A stretch of DNA of 64,000 nucleotides from Termitomyces sp. T153 (lineage: Eukaryota > Basidiomycota > Agaricomycetes > Agaricales > Lyophyllaceae), in assembly GCA_018296165.2 (NCBI GenBank), contig JACKQL020000023.1, positions 62,001 to 126,000 on the forward strand. Reading direction: 5' to 3'. The notes beneath the pieces were generated by a model. The model was not told the origin of the DNA. It saw nothing but the letters and a program-made list of their open reading frames with translations, and did not search any database. Both the position numbers and the translations under genes were made by a program. Below, one piece after another: positions 32,247 through 45,580 of the stretch. How positions within the stretch are numbered: position 1 is the first letter of the stretch; the number at the start of each line of letters is the position of its first letter.

Positions 32247-32751
32247 TGGGGACGCGTCAATTATTTGTCCAGTACAAATAACGCGCTTCTGGGCGTGATT
32301 TGGAAAACCAGTTTCTTATTCAACACTTTTTTGCCTTCTCTGCTCTGTTTATTATGCACCGTCTGTCCCATATTTAAGTTTGATTTACGGTTTTAAATTA
32401 GCATCATTCTCGAAGTTCTCTTCTAGATCTGGGGCAAAAATCGCATTCTACCATCTGATTTTCACCTCTATTGACAATTATCCAACAATAGGCTAAGAAG
32501 GTCACTTCGACACTCATTAGAAGGTACCATTGGTCAACTGACTCAACTGACTCGGACTGCGGTAATAATTCAGGAGGAGAATTGCTTTTGCAGTCAACGA
32601 GAAAGAGAGAATCAGGTATGCAGTACTTACGTTTGTTTGTTTGAACGACAGGTTATAACCGTCATCCGTCTTCCGTCTTGTCTCCTGTCAAGGGAAGCAT
32701 CCACAATCGTTGAAAAGAGACTGTTCTCTACCTCTTGGTACAAAACTCTCG
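32247..32751. other. Intergenic region between RPN9 and the P450 relic
   Basis: AT-rich, with CpG present. It must hold the RPN9 promoter. A repeated TCAACTGACTC word occurs near 32530-32550. I see no gene. Confidence 0.4.
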
Positions 32752-34400
32752 ATGACGAGCATTGTCTTTGACCTATGCTCCATCGCATTCTTGGCTGCTC
32801 TGTTTCTCTACTTCAAGCGACGCAAGGGTGCTGCATGCTTACCCCTTCCACCTGGTCTTTAAAAGCTCCCAATCATAGGGAACCTCCTCGACATTCCTAA
32901 AGGTTTCGAGTGAATAGCTTATCATAAATGGTGCCAGGACTTGGGTAATCGATGCTTTACTATGTCTACAGACGTGAACATTGACTAGCACCTCTAAGGC
33001 TAGGATATCATTCATCTTGATTTCGCGGGAACGTCGATCATTGTCTTGAACAACGCGCAAATGGCCACGGATTTGTTGGAAAGGAGGTCTTCGATATACT
33101 CCAACAGGTGATTACTCCATCGACAATGCTTCGCACAAACCTTGTCAAGATTTTTTCTCTAGAGTGAGGATGCCAATAATCAATGAATTGATGGGTTGGG
33201 ATTTCGTTGTCACCTGGATGCCGTATGGTGCGTCTGCCAGCCCATTTCAAGATTTATCCCCAGAGAATTCTGGTATTACTTGGGTGAATACTGGGAGCGT
33301 CAGTTTCTATCCCGCATTTGTCGCCGCCAAATGTTCTCTCGAAGGCGTCGGCATCGACGATTACTACATCAGGAATTAAATGCCACCAATGCCACGCACT
33401 TCCACCCTTATGAATTGAAAGCTACTTATGGTCTCCTCCGTGCTCTATTAGACACGCCAGATGACCTAGAGAGCGATCTTCGACAGTCCGTCAACGATCC
33501 CTCTTTATGTAGCAGACCTTACATTCCCTTAGGATGGCGGGTGAGACCATCATGGGATGGACGTATGGGCTCGAAATAAAGCCAAAGAATGATCTCTATG
33601 TTGAGACCGCGGCGGCGGGCCTTCTTCCGCATTTTGAAGCAGCTGTTCCAGGTGCATTTCTCGTCGATTCGATCCGTATCCTTAAATACGTACCCAGCTG
33701 GATGCCTTTCGCCGGCTTCAAACGTAAAGCTCGCGCTGGATATGATCAATACTCCTTACGAAGCGGTTAAGTGTAATATTGTGAATTTTGATCATCCACG
33801 ACTCGCGCTTGTTTTGCTCATGAACTATAGGAAAATGGAGGAACTAACCCGTCTTTCATGTCAAGGAGCTTGCAGAATATGGATGAGTCGTGCGATATGG
33901 AGCTGCAGGAATACATCATCAAGTCGACGGCTGGAACAATGTACGCAGGTGAACTTCAAGTCTTTCAGGAACTCATCCTTCACGACATCAGCTGGCTCGG
34001 ATACCGTAAGTCCACGTTCGAAGAGTCTGACCTTCTATTGACCACATTTGAACAGACCGTATCAGCTATTGTATCCTGCATCCTCGGCTTGATCGAGAAT
34101 CCCGCAGTGCTCAAGAAGGCTCAGGAGGAGCTCGACCGAGTCATTGATCCTAACCAGCTCCCGACATTTGACGACGAGGGACTCCTTGCCATATATTACT
34201 GCGGTTACAAAAGAGACCTCGAGATGGAGAAACGTCGTCCCAATCGGTATGTATACAGGTATCTTGACTCGATTGCTTTCATGATCAGTGGTTGAACAGC
34301 TGTACCGCACACTCTCGATGTCGACGACGAATACATGGGATACAGGTATCCAAAGGGTTCATATTCAATCCTCATCCTGTTCAGTTTACCTAAACCATTT
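32752..34400 (+). pseudogene. Cytochrome P450 pseudogene (truncated before the haem loop)
   Basis: The N-terminus reads MTSIVFDLCSIAFLAALFLYF (a membrane anchor), then RRKG and PLPPGL, followed by stop codons: one directly after the PPG hinge and one where a Trp is usual (PKGFE-stop). Downstream, in several frames, are DFAGTSIIVLNN, WRHRRLLHQELNA, MAGETIMGWTYG, an I-helix AGSDT near 33990, LGLIENPAVLKKAQEELDRV near 34090, and PHTLDVDDEYMGYRYPKG near 34320. The sequence stops resembling P450 at about 34,400, before the Cys-containing haem-binding motif. The pattern suits a monooxygenase of an expanded agaricomycete clan; the family cannot be fixed by eye. The gene is clearly dead. Confidence 0.88.
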
Positions 34401-36480
34401 GAGTGTTCGATTACCCCGCGATCGAAACGGGCGGAATTAGGGCAATGGTCAACCAAGAGTATTCTTCCTGATTTTCCTTTTTGATCATGTAACACGTTCT
34501 CAAGCTACTACTATGTACCCAACTCCGTAGAACGCATATAATCTTTGTCACGGGTCAATTGTATGCCACCCCTTGGATATTCCTGCACTTGAACCTGGGC
34601 CTGATACTAGCGTAACACATCTAAGTACCATCATGGAGTCCTCTTCTGAAATCTCTCATGTCCCCACTCTTGGAATCACTGGTAGCAGATGATGAATCTC
34701 AAGAGGTGGTGCAACACTTAAAGTAGGACCGTCGGATATCATTGATAGATATGTATGAAGTGATTAAGTTGTTGACTTCTGAGACAGAGAATGTGCACAA
34801 ATCGCATTCCCAATCTCTCTGTTGTCGTTAAATCGGAAACAAGTTGGAACAGGGGAGTCACTCTTTAGAAACTGGTTAGTGGGTTTTAGAGAACTCGGGC
34901 ACTTTTTGCACAATTGCTTGGCGCGGATGCTCGATCACATGGTTTGTTTTATAACTTTGAGTCTCAGTCCTATATTGATTTCTCAAAACATTATGCTATT
35001 TCCTCAAGCAGGCAGAGATCTGGTCCCAACTGAGGAGCATGTCAGCCAGGAAAAAAGGTCTCCAAGCCTATGCTGACAAACAAGTGGCCATGTGGCATCA
35101 ATTGGGTTGCTTGGCAATTCATAAGTTTAGAAAGGACATTGATTTCATACCACCTCAAATGGCAACAGCACTTTCATAATGGGCAGTGCAATGGGATGAA
35201 TGAATGCCAGATATGTCATATATACCAGATTGGCCATGCACACTACATCTGTCAAATTCATGGCACAGTTGCAGCCTTACTACTTTGGAACAACATCACA
35301 TGTAGAATTGTTGATCCTGTTGTAAACACCTACTTTCTCCAACCACCCACTCATGACTGTGCCAAAGATCAGGTAACTGTGCACACTGACACTATACTGG
35401 CCTCCACTGCTGCTCTATTGAGCCAAGCTCCACTTGACCAATGGTCATCAAGTCTGCCAAAACTAATTTCTCATGTTGAACCATGGGTATGCACAGCACT
35501 TGCCAAGTATGGCAACCTTGAGGAACACAACAATTTTGCTATATCTGAGTGTAGCCAGGCTATACCATCCACTTATTATAACAACAGCCTGTACTTACAA
35601 CATAGTCGTGATATAACCAGCGTTGTAACTACAGTATCACATGCCTGACAATTTTCAGTCAAATATTTTGCCAATTGGGAGAATCAACCTGTGGCTAGGT
35701 TCCCAAAAACAACCATTGGCACAGCAATAACCACTTAACCACTTAACCATGGATCCTTACTTATAATACAAAGAGTGGTTGTAATAAGGGGAGCAAGCTC
35801 CCCTTTAAAATATCTCTGGAATCCTAAGCATACTAACAGAACCTTGTCAAAACCTTAGCAGAACCTAACAAAGCCTTTAACTACCTAACTGGAACTCTAA
35901 CTGAACTCTAACCTGGCTAACCATGTGCTCAACAGGCAGACTCCATGTGTACATAAGCCTCATGTGTTAAGATCCACTACTCAGCCTGTTAGTTCAATGG
36001 TTGTATTGTGTCTTTCTTTGAATTGTACTCATTAGTCAGAAGGTTGTTGGTCAATTCTCTTTGGTTGACTTCTTTTTGCCCAGTTCAACATTTGATGCTG
36101 TTGACATTATCACACATGATTGATATAACAAACAGTGCTGTAATTACAACTGTGGTTATATCAGGCTTATCCTGTTATGACAGGGGATGTTATATCATCC
36201 TGCCAGCATCAGGTGGTATAGCAGCATTGAACAACATCCAATACAATGTTCTAGACCTCATAATGTGTCTGAGCTGTTGGTACCTTTTAGCAGACAAAGA
36301 TGAAATCCCCCAAGGTGTCCAGAAGTCTTTTTAGGCATGGACAGTTCCCATCCGACCTGGTCAAGTTGTACACTGGTATGGCTGGGATTGGTGGAACTAT
36401 ATAAGCATCAAGACCAAGCATTTAAGTGATGAGACTGCCAAGGGCTGTCTCTTCATTGATGAAAATGTCTAGACCCTCAG
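34401..36480. other. CpG-poor transposon-like sequence, family not recognised
   Basis: From about 34.8 kb CpG becomes scarce again. A 192-codon frame at 35070-35648 and one at 36008-36334 (plus strand) have no domain I can name; the former overlaps another frame reading AYADKQVAMWHQLGCLAIHK, which looks like a decayed transposon protein. No terminal repeats were found. Confidence 0.4.
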
Positions 36481-36489
36481 CCCATTGGA

Positions 36490-37250
36490 CAACTTCTTTT
36501 TAGGATGCCTAGTGACCTCCAACAACCCCCCTAGCAGCCAAGGTGGCTGATCACACTTCCGATTTTAGTATTATTGACATGGTTTTCTTGTCACTTGATT
36601 TAGTTTCATTCCTTCAATACATGATGACTTAGTGGCCATCATACTGACTGTCATTCCAGGTGTTAATGTTAGAATTCTGGGTTACTGACTTTCACATGGC
36701 ATTCCAGCTGACTTGCCTAGGTCACTAACAACCAGTTCCTCATTGCTTACTGACACTGTCTCCTTTTGGCTAAATACTGTCTTGTTTTCCATACAACCAT
36801 AAAAAAACTGTACTCCCTCTTAGCCTCAGAGTTCAGATCTCAGTCTTTTCAATGCTAAGCTTCTTCTTTTGCTCTAGCACACTGTTAGCAATTGTCATTT
36901 GGACATTGTTGAGCTAGCATCCTTGTTGTTATCCTTGTTAGTACCACTTTTGAGTACCATCTCACTAAGTTCACATTTGGTGCTAGCATCTATGGCTAGT
37001 TTTCAGTTTGCTATTCCTCTAGTGCTAACTCCTTTGTTAGTCTATAGCACCTCTCATCAGACCAACAATTTGTTAGCAACCTTAGCATTTGTGACCTATT
37101 CATGTACACCTAGCAACTTCAGCTAGCATCTAGTGACATCTTCATCACTTAAGTCCTGCCACTCTCATGTACATATTACTAAACCAGGTTCTCTGGGACT
37201 TAGTTTAGCTTGCATCCTCATTTCTATATGCAAAACTGCTAGTTGTTTGT
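36490..37250. repeat. Dispersed LTR-like repeat, copy A1
   Basis: About 200 bp (36500-36700) are shared in the same orientation with 40330-40530 (a GTGACCTC..AGCA, then GGCTGATCACA and TTATTGACATGGTTT succession). The following part, rich in GCTAG words, resembles the insertion at 9860-10961. This points to one LTR family with at least three copies in the window. Confidence 0.5.
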
Positions 37251-37585
37251 GTTTTCTGCATGGCAGCTAGGTGGAAATGGACATCATCATTTTGGAAGAT
37301 TTGGCCAGAAACCCATGCACAAGTCCTCCATAAGTCCTCCATTGCTTGCATTTTGTACCCACTCCTTGATAGTTTAACCCCTTTGAAGATCCACTGATGC
37401 CACCTCTGCACAACATTGGTGACAAGCTCAGTGCTACTAGGAACTCCATCCTTATCAATGAAATTGACAATCTCTTTCCAGGAGGTCACATTCTCAGTTT
37501 TCTTAGCACTTCTCTCTTGCTGCTAATGCCTCTTAACAGTCCCACCTTCTTCCCAGAACTTTATCAGCTCCTGCCATCACCTATC

Positions 37586-39457
37586 TGTAAAGGGACAGTC
37601 TCTTTAGGACTGTTTGACTCCATTCTTGGCTTAGTCCAAGGATGATGCACCATGCTAGCTCATTTGACATACTGCCTGTCATGCCCTATTCCCTTCTGTC
37701 CTCATTAGTCACATTCCATGAATCACATGCCCAGACATTACTCAGTATAGATTAATTGTTAGTTATTCTTCCATACATATTATGGACTAATGAAGTAGTA
37801 TAATATCAGCCATTATTCTTAGCAATGTAGTATATAGGGTGGTCTGCAGGATAGAATATCCTCAAACCAAACAATAGCAGTGTTCACCAGGTCTATCCAT
37901 TGATCCAACTGTAAGCTCCTCAAGCATCATCTCCTGACTTAACTTACTGCACTTGCCCCTTGCCTGACTCTTAGCTGCCTGTTTGTGGACCTGGTTAGCC
38001 AGGACTACTTGCCTGGGACCTTTGACTCTTGCTCATCACCTGTGTTGGCTTGATTTGTCAGGTTTACACTGTGGAGTGCACCTTGCCCTTACAGGTTGTT
38101 CAGTCTCCTATGCTGTCTGCCCTCTTAGCCCACAGCACCCAACTTATCCCCTACTATGTCTTTTGACTTTCACCCCCCAACTCACTCCCCTATGGCAGCC
38201 CTTGGCTTGTTTGCTCAGCATTGCTTCTGGCACTCCCCTGTTCCCCAATCTGGGACCTGCTCAGATTCCTTACTGGACAGCTGATTGGTGGTCTATTATG
38301 CAGCAGATAAAGCTGACTCTTTACACCATCAAATGCAGACTAGCTGCTGTGGAGGAAGGGCACTCAGTTGCTGCTGCCTAAACTGCTCTTCAGCATAATA
38401 ATGCTCCAGTAGCTAAATGCTCTGCCTCTCCAGGCTGATCTAAGCCCACTGAGTCTACCAAACCCCCTATCATGCCCCCCTTTTGTATTCCTCAATGGGT
38501 AGTGTGCCCTACTACTAACATCCCTCTGGCCATCCCCCTTGTTGGGCATCAGGAGCAGGGCCTTAAGCAAGCCCATGATATGTCCAGTGCTTGGCTGGCT
38601 ACTCTCATAGTTGGTCTGGCTGGGGATGATGGATGTCTGTTTGTCATTATCTGGGGCACCAACCAGCAGATTGGCAAAGCCCTTGTAGTCTCTGGAAAGT
38701 GTATTGCCAACCAGCATGTATGCACACCATGGAAGCAGTGCTCAAGCAATGCTGCACTGGTAGTTGCTCTGCCAGCCCCTCCTCAGGAACCTGCATTGTT
38801 CACACCTCAACCCCCTACTCAGCAGCCTTGACCTCCCTCTCTTCCTACTTTGCAATAGTAACACCCACTGCTGCTACCCTTCTGACTCAGAGCATGCCTA
38901 CTCCTTAGGCAGTTGGCTCTCCAATAGTAACTGGAACTCTAATTGGCCCCTGGCTCTCTGATAGATTCTAGCTTGCCAATGACCCTCTCTACACCAGTGC
39001 CTGGTTTGTCAACCCCTGTCATCTCATATGCTTTTAGGCATTATGCTCAGAACACCTTGGCATCACACAGCTCTAACATGGCTCATTGCTCTCTCACCAA
39101 GGGTGAAGAGGTTGAACACTGTTCATTGAGGTGATGAACTCTATGGAGGAGGTGATGTAAGGAGACAGTCCCTTGAAGACTGCTTGACTCTATTTCAGGC
39201 TTAGTCCAAAGATGATGCACCATGCTAGCTCATCTGACATACTGTCTGTCATGCCCTACACCCTTCTGTCTCCATTAGTTGCCTTCCATGAATCACATGC
39301 TTGGACATTACCCAGTATGAATTAATTGTTGATCATTCTTCCATAGATACTGTGAACTAATGAAGTAGTATAATGTTACTCATCATTCTAGTGATGTAGT
39401 ATATAGGAACAGACTGACCTAAAGGGATCTTAGTACATACAATAGTAGTAGTACCCA
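37586..39457 (+). mobile_element. Short non-autonomous LTR element
   Basis: Two direct repeats of about 300 bp (37586-37886 and 39156-39457), both starting TGTAA(A/G)G(G/A)GACAGTC and ending CA, flank only 1.27 kb. A purine stretch ATGGAGGAGGTGA lies just before the second repeat, as a polypurine tract would. The interior holds broken Ala/Pro/Gln-rich frames (for example 38472-38831) and no protease, reverse transcriptase or integrase. The flanking 5-mers do not match. Confidence 0.75.
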
Positions 39458-40325
39458 CCTCCTTGAAAGTGCCATGGAGTTTATAAAGGCATTAGTGCCA
39501 AGTGCTAGTGACAGGAAAAGCAGGGACAAAAGGAAAGACATGAAATGAAACACATAGCAATATGAAAAGATTTTGAAGGAGAAACACTCAGTAGATCATC
39601 AGAATGAAAAAACCCCCAAAAGGTTTGTGCAAGGTGGCTAGTTACAGCTTAGTGCTGCATCTTTATGTAGTGCAACAAGAAACAATTGCAAATGAAAAAA
39701 GTCTGTAGAGTATTTTTGATGGTTTTTCTTTATAGTTTTAAAAAAAGAAACAAAAAAGAAAAATTGTATGAGAGCTTAGCAAAATGCTGAGTTGCACTAA
39801 TTGTCATTGTCACTAGCAATGTTGGGCCAGTCCTTGTTGTTTAAGAGGTTGGTTTCCTCTAGCTGGCAATGTTTTGAGGTGTTAATGTTAAGGAGATCAC
39901 TAGGCAGTTTGATCTGTTTACTAGCAAAATAGGGGAGGAGGCAAAGGGCAGCAATAAATCAGTGTAAGACTGAGCCATCTAATTTGGAGTCTGAAAGGTT
40001 GTTAGGTCACAAGAGGAAGGGTAGATCAAGCACTTGTCATAGCCAACATAGAGGTTGAGGGTAGCACCACAGATGTGCCCCACAAAAGACTCAGCAATGT
40101 GATCTGAAAAAAATGGAAGTCTAGAGTGCAAATGGTCACAAAGTTTAGTGGCTCTAGAGTGTGCACAAGTTGGAGCTTACCATTGATAAGACTGTATTCT
40201 TGCTGAGTTCTGATTTCTGTCTGTTCCTATGTTTTAGCAACTTCCAGAATTTCTGGTTTTTACATGGCACAATGGCCATGTGACTTTGTCACATGTGGTC
40301 TAGACTCTCATTCCACCAGATAACT
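39458..40325. other. CpG-poor sequence, nothing recognised
   Basis: A/G-rich, without long open frames; includes an AAAAAAGAAACAAAAAAG-type stretch near 39,740. Probably old repeat DNA. Confidence 0.35.
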
Positions 40326-40535
40326 TTCCCTTTTTGATGGCTAGTGACCTCTAGCAACATCCTAGCATAGTGGCTGATCACATTTCTTGTTTTGGTATTA
40401 TTGACATGGTTTCCTTGTTTCTTGATTTGGTTTTATTTCTCTACCATATGACTCCTTAGCAACTGGCAGACTGACTATCATTCAAGGTGTTGACTTTAGC
40501 TTTATTTTAGGTTATTTACTTTTATGTGGAGATTG
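40326..40535. repeat. Dispersed LTR-like repeat, copy A2
   Basis: Partner of the repeat at 36500-36700 in the same orientation, with many C/T and A/G differences. Confidence 0.55.
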
Positions 40536-40756
40536 ACACTGTAGTAGATTTCATATATGATCTGATTTATACAAATATAGGATTTTGTTTGCAAACTCAA
40601 AGATCACCTCTTGAGGTGCCTATTGCCTGACATCCAGGACATAATGAACAACCATTGTAGCCAGCTTATAATCCAAGATGACATGATATACAAGCACAAG
40701 ACCCTATGCATAAATTTCACAACATATGACAATTGATGCAAACAAGATACAATCAA

Positions 40757-41012
40757 CCTGTAAGGGTGACCTCTGGAGGCTGTGGCTCAATCACCCAACT
40801 GGCAGAGGAAAATCCAAAGTCTATTCAGCATCTACAAGAAGTTTTAGAGTTCTAGCCACTCACCTTGCAGAGGGAGCTCCAAAGAGAACAAGTCTAAGGA
40901 TCCCCAATGCCAGTGTTCAGAAAATTTACTCTCAAGCTTCTGGAAAAACACCCAACAACAACCAAATCTGGAAATTGATCAAAAAGTGGAAATCCATTGT
41001 AAATGGAAGGTG
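40757..41012 (-). repeat. Gypsy LTR-like repeat R1 (downstream side)
   Basis: Starts TGTAAGGGTGACCTCTGGAG and ends ..CATTGTAAATGG. It is repeated at 47021-47271 (R3) and, truncated, at 45195-45360 (R2). Given the minus-strand gypsy genes between, R1 is the candidate 3' LTR and R2 or R3 the 5' LTR. Confidence 0.7.
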
Positions 41013-41229
41013 CTGGCCCATGGGTGCCTGGTGGCAAGGTTTGGTGCAGAGACACAGATTACAGGTGCTGGTGTAGGTGCCTACATATTGGGAGATCTGT
41101 GGCCACCAGTAGTTCTGGAATACCAGCTCCAGTGTCTTCCACCTTCCAAGATGTCCAGCTACCTAATAATCGTGGTGTTGTTCTACAATGTGCTGGTGAA
41201 GTTCTGGAATGTTAGGCACATAGATGCAT

Positions 41230-44200
41230 CCTCTGAAGGTTAGAAGCCCATTCTGAAGACCCTACTCATCTGCATGCACTGACTGGACTCTGCTTGCCTG
41301 TTGAGCTTATAGGGCCTGCACAGCCTGGTACATCCTCCTGTGCACCCTCTTGGTTCCCTCTTTGGATGTCTCTGAGGATGCTTTCCTCATCCCCCTGAAC
41401 TGCAATCCCTTCTAGAGCATGGATGGCAAAGAGCTCAGGCTTGAGGAGGACAATGTTGTCATTATCTCCTGCTTCTGTGCTATGGTCAGCCCACCTAGAC
41501 AAGGCATCTGGTTTGCCCATGCTCCATCCAGGTTTGTGATGCAGTGAGAAGTCAAAGTTGGCCAGATATAGGGACCACTGAGCTTGGTGTTGATTGAGCT
41601 TCTTAGCAGAATGGAAGTACTCAAGGTTCTTGTAGTCTGTCCAGACTTCAAACTTGTGCCATGCACCCCAAGGAAATGCCACCATTTTTCAAAGGACCAA
41701 ATAATTGCCAGCATCTCCTTGTCATGGATCTTGTAATTCCATTCCACTGCATTAAGGCTTTTGGAGTAGAAGGCTACTGAATGCCACTTGCCATCCCCCT
41801 TTGACTGCTGGAAGAGGACTACTCCTGTGGCAAAGTCCAAGCTATCTGCTTCCACATGGAATGGAGAGTCATCATCTGGGAACAGGAGGACAGGCTTTGA
41901 GGTCATGGCTTGATGGCACCAAAGGCAGCTTGCTGTGAGGACTCCCACCACCAGGGTGTATCTTTGACAGTGGGGTCAAAGAGGGGGCATGCATGGTGGG
42001 AGAAATTCTGTATGAACCTCCAGTAGAAATTGACAAACCAAAGAAAGGCCTGCACTTCCTTCTTTTTCCTTAGCTCAGGCCACTCCACTACACCTGCCAC
42101 TTTAATGGGGTCCATCTCAGCCATTCCATGCAAAATGATTAAACCCAGGTACTCCACCTTAGTTTTCTCAAATTCACATTTCTCAGGCTTTAAATAGAGC
42201 TGGTATTGGCAGAGGCATTCCAAGACAATGCACATGACCTAATGATACTCCTCCAAAGTTTCAGTGTAGATGAGAATATTGTCAAGATATATGCAAACAA
42301 CACCTTCCACAATCAGATCACAGAAAATGTCAATCATCATAGTCTAGAAAGTGGCCAGGCTATTGGTGAGACTAAAGAACATCACCAGAGTTTCAAAGAG
42401 TCTGCAATTCGTTCAGAATGCTGCCTTCCACTCATCTCCTTCTTTGATGTGTATGTTGTTGTAGCCCCAGCAGATATCCAACTTGGTGAAGTAGCATGCA
42501 CCTTGAAGGTTATTGATGAGTTCTGAGATGAGTGGCAAGGGATAATGATTCTTCAGCATCATCACATTTGAGACACAATAGTTCTGCACCAGATGAAGTG
42601 ACCCATCCTTCTTCTTAATGAAAAAGACTGGGGAGGCCATTGGTGACTTAGAGGGTTGTATTTGGCCTGAGCTAAAATTCTCCTGTAGGAAGGTGTCCAG
42701 CTCATCCTGCTCATAGGGTGCAAGCAGATAGACCTTGCAGCTGAAGGGCCTAGCATCTGGTATCAGCTCAATTGCATGATCCCACTGCTTGTGCTCTGGA
42801 AGTGAATCAAAGGAGGCCTTGGAGAATACATCCTCAAAGTCATTGAGGTGATTGGGAATGGTGTTATGGAAGGGCTTGGGCTGTGAGTTTTCTGCAAATG
42901 CTTCAGCCAGACATTATGAAGTGGTCAGACTGGCTCAAATCTCTGCCACTGTAGGAGGGGGGCAGAGGGTTGTAGCATAGATCCTATCACCCACCTCTAT
43001 GGTCTCATCTGGAAACTCTGGGTCCAGAGTACTGGTCCATTCTTCTTCACCTTCCTCTTCCTCCAGAGGTTCACACCTAACACCTTGGACATCCTCATAG
43101 AGGGCCTCTCTATAAGGGAATGCCAGAGGGGGGAGACTCAGGAGGTCAAGATCAGCATAAGGGAGATGCCCAGCATGACAAGCATGCATGGCAGCATGCT
43201 CACAAACCTTGGCTTTCTGCTCCTTATGGGCTTCTTCTGCACAAGTAATGCAGCAACATGGGCAATGGCTCATCTTCACCTCACCCTTAGTCCAGTCAAT
43301 CTCAGGGTTGTGTTCACATAACCAGGTGAACCCCAAGATCATGTCCTGCTTTCCCAAACTAGTGATGGCAAAAGCAGCTTGCTCTGAGTGGTCTTGGTAG
43401 CAGAGGACCAGGTCTATCATGGAGCAAATAGAGCCAGCTTCATTGAGCATGCCATCCACATTGTATATGGGGATAGGATGGAAAAGTGGGCAAGTCATAA
43501 GGCGATGTTGCTGCACATAGTCTGTGTCAAGGAAGAGGCCTGTTGCTCCAATATCAAGGAGAGCAACCACACTTCAGGTCTGCTGGGTGTCTGTTATCTC
43601 AATTTCTACCTAGAGCTTCAGAGAGTTAGTGGAAGAGGTGAAAGCCACAATGTAACAATGGGGGAGACAGCATTTCCATGCAGGAATCCAGAGGTGTGGG
43701 CTAGGAGGTGTGTTTCCAGTGGAGACTTTAGCTGGAGAGGGAGTTTGTATGTCCGAGGAGGGGCTTATCATTTCAGGCATAGTATCAAAAATAACAACAG
43801 ATATATTTGATTCTATGGACAGGAGATTGAAATGATTGGTACCAGGCAATAGGGGTGTACAGGTCATCTATTGCCCTTTTAAAAATCATCAGACTCTGCA
43901 GGAACCTCCTCCAATACATTGGCCACCTTGTCAGAATGGATGGCTATAGGTGCATCAGGAGAGGGGTTTCCCATTGCATCCTGGGCTGCTAGGAGTTGGA
44001 TGAGCAGCTCTTCTTGCTCAGCCCTTGAGGACAGTAGTGGGCAAAGTGACCAGCCTTTCTGCAGCATTGACACAGCAGGGGAGTAGAGGACTGCTGTCAG
44101 GAGGCATTGAAATCCATTGGGACTCCTTGGGGTAGGGAGCATGAGGGGGCAACATGAGGCAGAAAGGAAGGAGCTGCACCTGCTTGTGGAGCTGCTAATG

Positions 44201-45000
44201 CAGGCATGGAGGGGGAAGCTTGGAGAGTAAACTCTCCATGAAGGAAAGGAAAGGTTGAGGGTTGTGTCTATGTCTGCCACTGCTCATGCGCCACCTTGTA
44301 CCAGGTGTCAACATGCTCATCATCTGGGCACCCTCAGCCATACTGTCAATGTGATCTATGAGAGAGGAGTGGAGTCCATGGAAGGTTAGGCAGAGTTGCA
44401 GACCATCTGAGTAACCAGCCTGTTTGACTAAGGTGTAGAAAGAGTTAATGTACTTGTCTAGCAACCACTTCCCTTGACTATACTGGGTTTGGTCTCAAAG
44501 AGAAAGAGCTGCAGTCTTGGCAGAGTCAAGGAGAAACAACTCAGCTTGGAACTCCTTCTAAACTCTGCCCAGCCCAAGAAACTCTCCACTCCTCCTGGGT
44601 GTCAAAAAATGTGCAGTATGTAGGTTGAGGCTCAGCTTGCCTTCATGTAGGAGAGAACCCAGGCAATTTTCAGGGCATCAGAGGCAAAGGCTTCACCACT
44701 CAGCTGAATATAGGTGATGCAAGACTAGAGGAAATGTTCACTAACTCTATGGTCCTCATCAAATATGTCAGGGAGTGCAGGGCAAGAAAGTTTGGAGTGA
44801 GGTGCTGAAGTCTCCAAGCTAGGTGCAGAAGCAAACCTTTCTGAAGCTACTAGGGTCCAGGAGAAGGAGTAGGAGCAAGGGGAAGATGTTCCAGAAGGGC
44901 TTGGAGAGAAAGGGACACTGCTTCAGTAGTTTGATGGGGTTAGTAAGTTCAGCAGTGTGGGAAGTAAGGGAGGCTTGGGTAAGTTGAACCTGTGTCTCCA
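41230..45000 (-). pseudogene. Ty3/gypsy gag-pol (broken, integrase missing)
   Basis: Reading down the minus strand: gag is at about 45.0-43.9 kb, with a CCHC knuckle (CQCCRKAGHFAHYCP) near 44060. An aspartic protease with ALLDIGATGLFLD is near 43560. A Glu-rich linker (EEEEGEEEW) follows. Reverse transcriptase has ASPVFFIKKKDGSLH near 42630 and YLGLIILHG near 42150. RNase H has KFEVWTDYKNLEYF near 41650 and PGWSMGKPDALSR near 41530. The frame is lost after about 41,270 and no integrase core is present. Stops and frameshifts occur throughout and CpG is nearly absent. Confidence 0.87.
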
Positions 45001-45104
45001 AGGATAGCAAATGACTCTAGGCATTGTCCTGGGGGCTTGAAGCATCAGGGGGAGGTGCTGGAGGAGTTGGTTGAGTCATAGAAGGAGCACAGGAGGCACT
45101 CAGA

Positions 45105-45370
45105 CACTAGTGGAGGAGAGACCTTTTGAGGAACTAAGTAGAAGCTCAGGCAATTGAAAAGGGGGCTCCCAGACCAAATCTAGAGACTTGTTCTGCTGTA
45201 AGGTTGACCTCTGGAGGCTGTGGCTTGATCACACAACTGGCAGAGGGAGATACAAAGTCTATTCAGCATAGTGCAGTGTCTACAAGTATAAGTACACACC
45301 TGGCAAAGCAAGATCCAAAGAGAACAAGTCTGAGGATCCCCAATGCCAGTGTTTGAAAAATTTACTTGAA
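45105..45370 (-). repeat. Gypsy 5' end with truncated LTR (R2)
   Basis: The leader (45105-45194) plus a partial LTR (45195-about 45360) match 46935-47200. It adjoins the gag region, so it is the likely 5' end of the gypsy copy at 41.2-45.0 kb, with the outer part of the LTR lost. Confidence 0.65.
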
Positions 45371-45454
45371 GTCACATGACCAAGTCACATGCATTGACAG
45401 GTTGGCAGATCACATGACTAAGGTACATGCATTCTGATCACAGTAGTCCCCTGT

Positions 45455-45580
45455 GAGTTCATCAGTGTGGGAAGTAAGGGAGGCTTGGGTAAGTTGAATC
45501 TGTGTCTCTGAGGACAGAAAATGACTCCAGGCATTGTCCTGGGGGCTTGAAGCATCAAAGGGAGGTGCTGGAGGGTGTCA
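45455..45580 (-). repeat. Second copy of the gypsy leader/gag start
   Basis: Nearly identical to 44939-45065 (GTGTGGGAAGTAAGGGAGGC and onward). Together with 46935-47271 it forms the 5' end of a second copy of the same element, split by the insertion at 45576-46930. Confidence 0.65.

Noticed and set aside
34822..35648. Real genes in the two plus-strand frames here
   Set aside because: CpG-poor, no known domain, adjacent to a P450 relic and repeats; treated as decayed transposon sequence.
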